From Patiria pectinifera (lineage: Eukaryota; Echinodermata; Asteroidea; Valvatida; Asterinidae), in contig CM057147.1 in NCBI GenBank assembly GCA_029964075.1, forward strand, positions 24,573,513-24,637,512: a stretch of 64,000 bases of DNA, in the 5' to 3' direction. Every line of letters begins with the position of its first letter. The stretch's first letter is position 1. The position numbers and the translations under genes were made by a program. Below are positions 37,301 to 49,300 of the stretch, piece by piece. The notes beneath the pieces were generated by a model. That model was not told the origin of the DNA. It did no database searches and worked only from the letters and a program-made list of their open reading frames with translations.

Positions 37301-40300
37301 TTTGCCAAACAAAGGTATCAGATGTATCATTTGTTGGTTAATTCGGATTAAAATTAACTTTAGGGGAGAATTCGGTCAAGATTGTGAACAGTTGATATAT
37401 TGACCAACAATGGGAAAAATAAATACCAATTTGCCCAACCTTTTGATTGACGGGGCCTGTTATGTGTACACTCGCTCGGAATTTGGAGAAGAGAAAGAGC
37501 TTTGTATTTAATCATAATAATTAATCATAATCATTAATCATAACTTCATTAATCACAATCATTTCATTGTGACCAAACTCAATGAGTCACACCTCACCTC
37601 CAGTAAATGAAGAATCGGTTCCTTTTACAAATTGGACCCAGTTTACGCCACTTATCCTAAAATCTTACCAACGATATTAGACCCCTATTGTTTGAAAGCT
37701 CACCGTTTGTGAGCCTCGAGATGGCTGTCTTATACCGTGTTATACCGAGTTTATTTATTTTAATCAAAATGAGCATTCACACATGCCTCACTTCGCCAGG
37801 CAATTGTCTAATCGTGGCCGTAATCGGCCTCGGTATAAAAGCCAATCTGCGTTTGGGAAACAAACAAAAAAACACCCTCAAACGATGTTTCATTCAAAAT
37901 TTGGAATTATTCCTCACAACACCAAGTTTGTTTATTGTATCGTCCGTTTCTTCACGGTTGTAGTTATGAAGAATAGTTGAAACTTGCATTGATATAGCCT
38001 CGATTTAAAAAAAAAAATGAAAAAAAAAACATTCAAGATTCAACTGCCAAAATGAGATTCTTCCTTAGAAATTAAACCTATTCAGTCCTCACGCCTGACC
38101 AAATGGTGCGTGTGCATATAGTGCCAATGTGAACAAACACAGAGTTGAATGGCGATTTTTTTCTTTCTTCGTACAACCTTTGAACTTAATGTTTTCTGGT
38201 TTCCTTCCTCCTATCCGCGCCTCTCCCCCACCCACATCCCTCGCTCGTCCGAGTCTTTTCCGTGCCACCTGCCGTCCGAATCAACAATAAACTGTTGATA
38301 CAAGCACAGGTTGTCAAAATGATGTCCGCAATGCGTCGTCTTCTCAGGGGTAACAATTTCTCAGCCTGTCAGATCGACTCGTTTGGCTGTCATTTTTCGC
38401 GATGCACAAACGCGCACGAACTGAACTTTTTCTGGATTCATTTCCTTTGAACAACTTTATTCTTTAAAGGGACATTACGGTCTGGAATGCTCTGCATTGG
38501 GCTAAAAAACGCGTTTTAAACGAAATTATACTACAGTCGAGTCTCGTTAATACAAACTCATTCGGACCTAGCCAAATTGTTTGTTATATCGGAATTTTGT
38601 ATTAAGAGGACATCAGTCCCATTCATTGTGCACATAATGCACAGTCCGGACCAAGGCTTTATGTTTGTTATAACAAGAATTGTGTATTAACAGAGTTTGT
38701 ACTATCGAGATTCGACTGTAATTGGAAAGAGCATTTTAAAATGGGATATATAAACGTCTGCACAACTATCCTTTAAAATCTGGGCGTTTTTGCGTTACTC
38801 GTGCGAGAACCATGCGAGAACGAATTTCGGGGGACACAATTTTGACTCCGAAAAAATCGAGCTGTTGAGTGCTAGTTGTGAATCCTGCCGCACAGTGATA
38901 CGTATTCTAGGGACGTGTAACGTGTATTGGCGTTGTGTGTATTATGTGACACACACATACACAATGTGTACAATTATGAAGCCCGGGAAGGGACAGGGTG
39001 GAATTTTTTTGGAGTTTGCTATTTCGTTCGCACGAATTACTATTTCTTTCTCACGAATTGCTAATTCGTTCGCACGAATTACTATTTCGTTCCCACGAAT
39101 TAGCAATTCGTTCCCACGAATTACTAATTCGTGCGAACGAATTAACAAACTCCAGTCAGTAATTTCGCACGCAAAACACACTCTCCAGTAATCGCGCGTT
39201 CGTAATTCGCACTGCGAACGGAATAGGAATTCGGAAGGAACGAAAATAATTCGTCGTGGGAACGAAATAGTAATTCGTGCGAACGAATTAGTAATTCGTG
39301 CGAACGAATTAGCAAATGACAAAAAGAATTTCCACCTGTCCCTTCCCGGGCTTCATATACAATACATTGAATAGAGAGCGCGGCTTGAAAAACATAGGCT
39401 TATGCCACAAAATTTCCACCGCGTCCGATGTAAACAACCGGGGGTTTACGTCTTTTCTCAGGAACGGTAAGACATGAGATAAGTTTCCTTTCAACCAGAC
39501 ATTTGAAAAAGGATAAGTAGGCTAAATAATCGAAACAGTGAAATTTTCTGAGATTTCAGGCCGTAACGCCCATTTAAAATTTCCAATTCTCCAAAGACAA
39601 TGTGCAGATATATTTTTTCGGAGTTTTGATGGAATTCATCCCAAGTAATGCCACAATTCTATTCTTGAATCAAGTGTCACGTTTTTCAAATTCACTCTGA
39701 CGAAGACACATCTTTGTCACCGCTCGTCAACATTGTGGCTGGGATCGACTTGTTTGCTATAGTCACAATAGTCACGAACTTCATTGCTATATAATTATGG
39801 ATTTGATGCAGAAGGATCAATTCATGTTATAAGTGACGAAATACATGCATGCGTGAAATTAGTTTTGCCTTCTGTTAAAATTGTTTTGATGAAATCGTCA
39901 CCTCCAGTTCAAACAGAAAAGACTCAAGAGTCATCCACCTATCACGGAATGTTCAAGAAACGTGACTTTTGTTGAATGCTGTCAAATTTGACCCGTCTGT
40001 GTCGAAATTCCTCCCGAAATCCTCCCCTTGAATTGTCGCCCCACGGGGCGCCGCGTAAATGTTGTGTTTATTGCATCCCCTTGGCAGCAATTGAGTTTTC
40101 CTGCCCGTCTAAAGTACCTAATATCATGTAATCATTCTTTCGGCGGGGATCAATATTCCTGGCTGTCGTCAAAGGGGAAACAAAATGTAACACTGACACC
40201 CGCTGTCTTGTTATGCATCTATACATATTTGCTTTGGGGTTATTCGCAAGGGGGTCAGTGTATATATACGTGGTGTATATGACGTTTTGTTTGTTCCATA

Positions 40301-43300
40301 TGCGCCAGATTGAGTCAAGTTTCTGCCCAAAGATATATTAATCCATTGGTCGTGACTCGAGCCGTCGAGTAAATAGCATGGCAATCTTCATACGGTATGC
40401 AACTTGGTTTCAGGCTTGAAAATGCGTAGCCTTTGATCATACATCATGCAGCTCTCGACTTTGCGACCGCATGTACCAATTTCTTGAACACACATGAAAA
40501 CTGAACCAGTCTTGTATTAATACCAATAAAATGACGAACAAACGGAATGACACAGAGTGACAAATTTCCGCAAAATACCCCCAAATTAAAATATACTTTC
40601 TCCAAAAATGAAAAGAAGAAAAAGCAAATTTGATTAAGTGATAATACTGTTGCTGAACAAAATAAATTTGAAGGCACATAGGGTCCTTTGCTTTGCATGT
40701 ATTTCTGATCGCTTTCACTAACACCACTCAAAATCCAAGAGAAAAATGTTCAAAACCTGACCTGTTGAAGTTTCAGCTTATTACATTTTTTTTCCAAGAA
40801 AATACCGACGAGCCATGCACAACCTTTGGACCACGAAACACGTTAATAATTACAACTTTTTATTTTGCAACGATCAGTCAATTGAATGATCGTTGGAAAT
40901 CACCTACATTTCTTGATTTCTTCTAACTGACAGCAAGTCAGATGGAATATCTTCACGGTTTTTTTTAGTACGATCAGAACCAGTACGATTTGTAATCCAA
41001 ATAAGCATTTTCTTGTTAAAAAAATCGGGAGGTATACTTTTGGGATAAATGCAAATGATCCTAAGCCTTAGTGTCTTGTTCGACTTTCTGTTTATTTTTT
41101 CTAATGAGGGTGGAACGGAATAGCAGACGCAAGCGGTCATCGCGTGAGGTATTTAAGTTTATTTTGGTATTTAATGAGTTTATGCGACACAGGATGCACA
41201 AAGTGCGCTTTGATATTTTTGAGCTGGCTTACTCCATCAATGGCATGAATGCCTCGATACCAGGCAATGACAGTGCCGAGAAAATAGAATGATCGAGTGT
41301 AATCTTCGATCCACAGCATGCCCCATCGGTATTCAATCTGATGGAGACTCTACAAGATGAGCCCACTAGATGATGAATGATACCACTCTCTCTTAACCCC
41401 CGTGTGTTTCCCGCGCACACCTCCGAGCATCTTCAACCTGTTCGCCGGCCATCAGGAAAGCTATCGCGGGGGTGTCAGACCTCGTTGGGCCGGCGGTTAA
41501 GGCGAAATTGATTCCGTCGCCGCGGTCGGCCGTAACAGCTTTAGGGGGTCGTGCTCGCCGACTTTGCATAATTGGCTTGAAAAGGGCAGGTGTAGTGCTC
41601 AAAGTCGACTTGGTTTTTCTTTTGTTGCGTTCACTCATGGAGAGCATAAGACGCGTAAAGCGCTTAAATGGGCGACAGAAAGGCGTGACACGCACATTGA
41701 ATTGAAATGAATACTTAACGATCTTAGGTGCAGCTTTTGTCACAAGTTACCTCTCTGATTTGGATATTGGAAAATTAAAGTATTCCATACGTTTCCTAGG
41801 ATTTCCTGCGTTTTGGGCTATACAGCGCGTCCCAAAATGTGCGGAACATTTTTTTTGCGAGGCTTTAGCGTCAGCGCGCAATCACGTACCGCCATTATTT
41901 TTATACAGTTTTAAAGCTTGGAATGTTAGCTTTTAAAGATCCCTGGCGAGTATTGGTTGATATTTAAAAGAGTTTTAAAATTATTCGTGTTCAAATAAAG
42001 GCATGTTGAAAACAACTCAACCGATTTCAAGGAAAATCTATGATGCGGTACATCGGATGCAAACTCGAGTCACACTTTGAGCGCGCTTTTTGAATAGGTA
42101 TACGTACTTTGCAGGTGATTTTCAAAATTGAACTTGAAACGAAGAACAATATTGTGAATTCATTTAAGGTGTTGTCTACGTGGATCGAACAGAATAGGAA
42201 ACACAGAAAGTAAAAGGCAGCGACATCGTCACATCATGAACGTGACAAACCACTTCCACATTAGAAAAAAAGTGCGCATGATTGATTTTCCTTGAAGCCG
42301 GTTGAGTTTGTTTTTGACGTGCCTTAATTTGAACACGAATCCTTTCAAAACCCTTTTAAAAAAATCAAACCAGTACTTACCAGGGAATAAGATTCTAAGC
42401 TTTGAAATGATATAAAAATATTGGCGGTAAGTATTTCCGCGGCGACGCTAGAGCCTCGCAAAAACAATGTTGCGGTACTTTGGGACGCGGTGTATTGTTA
42501 CGGTGGCTGATTGTAAACATTGAAACTGCACACAACCAGAGTGCGCAGAATTATATTCACTCGATCGAGAATGGCTATTCACTAGACGTCTGTTCATGCA
42601 TCTGAGTAGACAATGGGCCTGATTTAGCCCATTCGTTGTCGTTACGGGGTAGTACTGTCCGATAGCACTGCCCGGCTCACAGGTTATATTATCAGTGAAG
42701 TCAGTTAGTCAGGTGCAATGATGACTCTAGGCCAGTTCTCTGGCACCATTAAAAAAGTAGTTTCTATTTTGGGCCCTGTATAAATATTAACCGAATAACA
42801 AGTATATAGGCTGCATAATTATTCTCATTTGGAGAAGACAACACCGTTTTCCAAATCACATCTTGTAATCACGTAGTACTTTAAGTCTCTTTTCTTCAAA
42901 AACGGCTCTTAAAAAGTGCTGCCTGTGGCAAGTCGTGATTGAAAATGACCGCCTCGGCTCCAAGTGAACGATCTCAACAGCCCCAAATACGTGTCACGCG
43001 TGCTAAATCATGTGTTAATTGCCAATGGAAACTGACTGGTAACGAGTTAAAAATTAAACGTGTTGTATCCCGAGTCGATATGTTGCCCAAAGTGTGAATG
43101 TACTAAGTGATAGACGTGATTTCGTTGGTGTCCAGAAGTGCTGTACAGTGCAGGCTGAAGCAACTCACGATTGATGTTCATGGGAGCTATGGGCGGAGAC
43201 AGCGGTACCAGCTATACTGCATTAAAGATCATTGAATCGTTTCTTTGGTTTAAAAGCATGGGATTTCTATTGGATCATTTACTTTTCATGCATTTTGTTC

Positions 43301-46300
43301 GTTTCCAACGACACCACTCAAAATCCAAAGGAGAATGTTCAAAATGTAACCTGTTGAAGTTTCAGCTCAGTGGATATACTTTTCGAGAAAACAGTGGAAA
43401 AACCACGCACAGTCTTTTGATCACGTCAATATCACTTCTTACTTCCAAAAGTCAGTCAAAGAATTGATCATAGAAAAGCACATACATTTCTTGATATCTT
43501 CTAAATGATAGCAAATCAGACGGAATAATTTCACAGAGTTTGTAGTAGCAGTACGATCTTTTACACAAGTAAGCTTTTTGATAATAATTCTGTAGGTTAC
43601 CTTTTGGAAAACTAAAAAAATGATCCTCTGTGCTTTTGCGTCTGAATTCTTGTTTCAAGCTGGCAATTTCGTGGAGTTGCCCAGAACATGATTTGCTAAA
43701 CACAAAAGAAGTTTTGCTCAGAATCGACAGGTAACCGGCTAAAATATCGTGTGATGTAAATTGCTTGCGCCTGGTTCCCAGCAGATTTTTGCTGAGCAAG
43801 ATACTTTGTTTAGCAATATTTTTCTGCCTAATAGCTTCATGAAATTGGGCCCATGTCTTAGAATTAAAGGTAATATACAACATTTGCTTTTGCTGTAATT
43901 TTCAGAATTGGATGGATTTGGGGGTTAGTATTTTATTGCAAATATTGTTACACTGACGTGTTTATGCTGGAAAAACCAAAAAATAAAAATAAAAAAGGGT
44001 TCTTGTAGTCTGGTTCCCTGACACTACTTCAGACGAAACGGAGCAGGAAGTAGACGAGCTGGCTTGCACCCATTCACAGATGTGTAACCGATTGCAAACA
44101 CATGTGGACTAACTAAATTTGGTAAATGGGGGCCGTATTTAAAATAAAAAAAACCCTCATTTTCTTTTTTTTAAACGATGGTCGGCCAACCATTGTTGGA
44201 AATTGGTACACAAATTCCACTTTTCATGAAAATGACAGCACACCAGGTGCCATGATTTCACAGGCTGCTTGAGACTATTATTCACTTACAGTCACGCTAG
44301 GTATTTCATAATAATATGGTAGTTTTTTCTTGTTGACGTTTGCAAATGTTGTATATTACCTTCAAGCATACACGCGGGGCATACCGTAGCACAAAATATC
44401 GGACACCCTATACGCCTTTTCGAAAATCCTCATGTACGTGTTGAGAAGCATTATCCCATAACGTGTCACACACCAATCAAATATATCTGGGTTTTTTGGC
44501 ACCGTGGTTTAGCGCTCAGCAGGCAGATTTCAAATCTGTTTAACATTCCGACCCTCTTAGAAACTGGATACATGATTTATACTGAACGTGACGATATCCA
44601 TTGCGACAGGCCTCAATAGCTACGCGGTCGCGACGAGGCAAATTCGCAGATTCCAAGTCAATTTTGCGCATCGCTTACACGTCTGCGGGGAGTACTTTCC
44701 TCCTATAGGACACTAATACACGGCCTCATATTTCGTTCTTTCTATAGTGCAGTGCCTCTTTTGCAAACCGATCTACAAGTCTCAAAGCCCCAGTGCAACG
44801 TCTTGTTGGGTTTTATTTTTTTGTTCCTTTGCGCTTAATGTTGACTCCCTTCAATAATGAAGAGTCGAGTTGGCTACAGTGAACAAAAAAGTAGTCAATC
44901 ATCACTCAGAGCCGTTTTCCAAAACCAACAATCTTACCAAGCGCTTACTTTGATTAGATAAAATCTGACCGGCTATCGAACAAGCCTTATCGACTTATTT
45001 CCCCCCCCCCAAAAAAAACACTCTACAGTCATGGATACTGCTCTTTTTTTTTAAACACGCGTGGTCACATCAAGCTGCTGTGCACTAGGGAAATCACAGA
45101 AGCGTTTTTGGATGTGGTTCTGGGGAATGGGTCATTTGTGGGGGAAGTTATATACATGTATTTTTATTTTTATTTGTTGGTAAATATTGTTCAAAGCGTT
45201 TGGGTGTTGTTGCTACTTGTGCCGGTTGTGAGCTGCTGGTGCCATTATTAATCAGTCACTCGCATTCATAATTGAAATGAAACAATCGGGAAAAAAAGTG
45301 TGTTTGTGACATTCGCATTCCGTCAAATACACATTTCTGTTGGAAAGCAATTCTTGAAGTATTTACATTCTAAAATAACTACAGTCAGATTTGATTAGAA
45401 ACAATCCAACATGCAGCGAGCTGAGCTGCAGTCGAAGTTAGGCCTAAGTGTTTGAACGAGAAGAATCATACACTAACTTTAATAAGAAAGGTGACATTGA
45501 GCAAGTAAGAAGCACAGTTATGTCAGAACTACTATGTATACCAAAAATAACATTAAATCAACAACAACAACAACAAGAACAACAACAACAACAACAGCAG
45601 CAACGACAATGACAACGACAGCAACGATATAACAACGACAACAACGACAACGACAGCAGCAACAGCAACAACAACAGCAGCAGGAGCAACGACAATGGCA
45701 ACGATAACCACATTGAACAATTACAACAGGAACAGCAGCAGCAGCTGCATTAGCAGCAGCAGCAGCAGCAACGAAAACGACAACAACTACAAGAACGATA
45801 TAACGACGACGACGACAACGCCAACAACGACAACAACAAAACAACAATAGCAACAACAATGGCAGCAGCAATGACAACGACAACAATTACAACAACGACG
45901 GCAACGACAACAACGACGACGACGACGACAACAACGACAATATCGACAACAACAACGACAACAAAACAAAACGAACAAAACACGTGGGTTATAATAATAT
46001 GCTGCTCTATATCCATGGCATGATATAATGGGACTTCACCATCACACTTTGTATTTTCACCCACCTGCTAGTGATTCACTAGATAAAAATGCCGCAGGAA
46101 TAACGCAATGAGCATGTGTGCCACCTGTCGAGAAAATGTATTTGCACACCCGTGTTGATTTCTTCTTCTTTTACAGGGTCGTGTCGCTAACTAGGTTACC
46201 AGAGTCGATCGTTCAGTGGAGTGAGCAACTTCAGGTAAATGCTTTAATGAAAGGTACACCCCGATTCACACGTAAGCAATGCGTGAAATAAGAAGCGAAG

Positions 46301-49300
46301 TATTCCCGCTGCCTACGTTTGCATTAATCATTTCTTTGGAAGGACTGTCGAGGAATAAGGTGTCCTAATTACAACAGGAAACTTGCCTTTTAACACTCAC
46401 GGCCGGCGCTAGCTTTAAAGGGAGCAAAACTGATTTTGCAACACTGTGTGTGCAAAATGAAAACCCATTGATACGGCACGTAAAAACAAAATACCCCATG
46501 TTGACCAGAAGCAGAACTGATTATTCTTGTATAGTTTGTATTGCAGGTGCTTGTCCATAATAAAGCGTTGTGAGTACAAGTGCGCGTTATGAAAATATAT
46601 TGGGTAAATAAAAAGAATGAGAATTCTTCAATGTTGTACTTTAATTTGCATGACTGCACGTAGGCTGGCCAAAGTAAACCGGTGTACCACGCTAAGTTTA
46701 CTCGTGGCGGTCATTCCAGTGCGCTTCATACCTCAGTGTCGTATCAGGTCCACTGATAACACGAATCAATACTTTCTCTATCTAGACTCGTGGTGGCAGC
46801 AGACTGCTTTCCCCCCTGGCTTCAGGGGTGCACACCAGTAAATAGGCCCAGAATTGCCTACGCAGGCCAAATTACGACTTGTGTGCCCTCAATTTCTTTG
46901 CTTTCATAGAGCATTTTTGCGGACCGTGAACTAAAAGGTTTGAAAATGGAAGCCGTGGACAGGAGTACGAGCTCCTATTACTGTGAAATACGGATGAAAT
47001 TGGGCCTTAGAATTGCTCTATTTTGCAATGGAGCGCAGGCATAATTATCAAAATTGGCGATAGGCCACATGACTACATTAATAGGGGTGATCATCTTAGG
47101 ATGGAATTTTCTCCCAAAAGTCATCCGATTAATAACCCAAAATTGAACAGAAAATGAAATATGATAAAATCAGCTTTATTTTGATGGGTGTCTCAAACAC
47201 CTTGGAAAGTTGTGAGTATTTAAAATAGTTGGAAGTACGCGTAATTATTATCACTGAGGTCTAGGGGAGTCGATTAACAGGTCTGCAACCTTTGCCCCCA
47301 CTTTTGACCGGGGGGGGGGGCGATGGGCTATTGCATAATTCCCCCCCCCCCACACACACACACTTCTTCGTGATGCAAAACATAAAAGGCGCATTTTGGG
47401 GTGTTTTTTTTTAACTTCGCCACAACGCAAGTGTATGCAATAAGTACCCAAAAGGGAGAAAAGGTACAAAAGCTTTTAATACGCCATTTTGATGTCAGGT
47501 TAAGGGGCGTATTAGAATACATATGATATACATCTGTATCATGAACAGCGCCCCCAAGTTTCATGTGGTGTCCCCCCATCCCGCCTACTCCACACCCACC
47601 GCTTTTCGAATTTCCAAGCCGGACAATTTTTGGATTTTAGTCATCCCCCATCCCCCCAGTCCCCGGCACAGATTTACCCCACTGACCATAGATCCCAGTG
47701 ATAGATACGCCCACTTCCGAAATTCAGGACAAATACTCACAACTCTCCAAGGTGTTTTAAACACACATCAAACTAAAGCTTATTATCATCATATTTAATT
47801 TTCTGTCCAAATTTGTTGTGGTTAAGGAATTACGTTTGGGAGATAATTCCGTCTAAGGATAATCACCCCTCAAAGTAGTCCAGTAGCCCATCGCCATTTT
47901 GAAAAATGATGTCTGCGCTCCGTTTGCAAAGAAGAGCAATTGTTGCACCCAATTTCATCCGAATTTAACAGAAATACAAGCTGGCAATACAAGCACGGCT
48001 CCCTACCTTCTTTTTTACAATCAAGTTCATGGCCAACAAAAGGGTTTACAATTCCTCAAGTTCATGGCCAACAAAATGCTTTACAATCCCTCCAGTTCAT
48101 GGCCAACAAAATGCTTGACAATCCCTCAAGTTCATGGCCAACAAAATGCTTGACAATCCCTCAAGTTCATGGCCAACAAAAATTAATGCTTTAATACTGG
48201 ACAATACGGGCATGCCAATCGTGATTTGGCTTGCGTAGGCAATGTTTCGGTCCAAATTTTTTTTTAATACTGGCCTGCATCCTATGCAGAGGTTTCTTTT
48301 ATGACGCTGTGATACTTCAGCGGTTACAGTGTTCATCAGTAACCCCATTCAGGTGTACCAGCGGACGTTCACTTTTTTACAAATAAAGTGAATGTTGACT
48401 CGAATTTGAGTCAATATTGTGAGAAATGGGGGAACCTTGTCCAAATAGCGTAGGACTGGTCTGACGTTACACAAGTACAAAAACTCTTTGAGGAGAAAAA
48501 ATATCAACATACCTTGTTTGCCAAATCTCCTTAAAACAATCTTCAGTGAGATGAAAGCACGCATGACCACAAACAAAGTATCCAAATGATCATGAGAATA
48601 GAATTCTATGTGGACGGTTTGTACATTTTTTTTTGCAATTCACAGTGCTACAGAAAACGAGTAAGTTAAGTGTGTAGCCCTGAAATTGTAGAATGCATGT
48701 TTGTTTGTTTGTTTTTGACACTGACCTTCAACCTTTCATCAGGTCGTCCGTTACGAGCCTGGCGGTCATTTCCACGCCCACTACGATTCCAATGAGTTGG
48801 ACGGTGAGATGGACTGTATGTTGAACGGAGTTTCTGGTCGATTCTGCCGGTATGTATGTGTGCGGGGTTGAAAACAAATGAGGGCGCTCGACTGCTTTGC
48901 CGCCAGAGAACCAAATAGTTGAGCTAGTTCGGCGCGAACTTTAAACCATAGTTTTTCTAACTGGACTCGAACGAATGCGGCATTCATTTTGCACATTTTT
49001 GACTGATGACTTCATCAAACCAGAAGTAGCGTGTAGTAAATAAAAAGTAAATGAAATCTATTTATCTCAAAAGGATGCATTTGTTCAAATAAATAAATAG
49101 TTCAACCGAAATTAGAATTTTGTACTTCTCCTGTTTTTTTGTTTTTTGTTTATCAACATATTCTAACCATTGAACCGGACATATTGCCTAGTGGTTTCGA
49201 GCCAAATCACCTCTTGTTTTCTCAAAAGCAAACGCCAATCCTCTAGGTTAATATTTTATAATTTAAAGGTTTGCTTTTGACAACTATCCTTTTACCCAAA

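Larger units (their letters stand above)
38466..39575. mobile_element. AAAGGG..TTACGG element, inverted copy interrupted by two MITEs
   Basis: This is the reverse complement of 9564-10096 over its whole length, with ends AAAGGGACATTACGG and CCGTAACGCCC. It is about 1.1 kb instead of 0.53 kb because elements at 38534-38718 and 38977-39355 are inserted in it. It lies in P4HTM intron 4. Confidence 0.78.

Noticed and set aside
37688..37980. Hydrophobic plus-strand frame that looks like part of a membrane protein
   Set aside because: One hydrophobic stretch only, no receptor motif, and it sits inside P4HTM intron 4.
38790..39322. Frames with repeated ISFARITNS-like peptide on both strands
   Set aside because: They read through the repetitive interior of the MITE at 38977-39355; there is no protein logic beyond the DNA repeat.
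41393..41743. 116-codon minus-strand ORF
   Set aside because: Basic, low-complexity translation with no domain, splice context or second copy; likely chance in a CG-richer patch of intron.
45518..46064. Overlapping minus-strand open frames rich in Val, Cys and Arg
   Set aside because: They are the translation of the CAA/CGA/CAG triplet tract; composition alone keeps the frames open.
48024..48180. CRISPR-like regular repeats
   Set aside because: The 35-bp units are directly adjacent with no spacers, in an intron of an animal gene; it is an ordinary tandem repeat.
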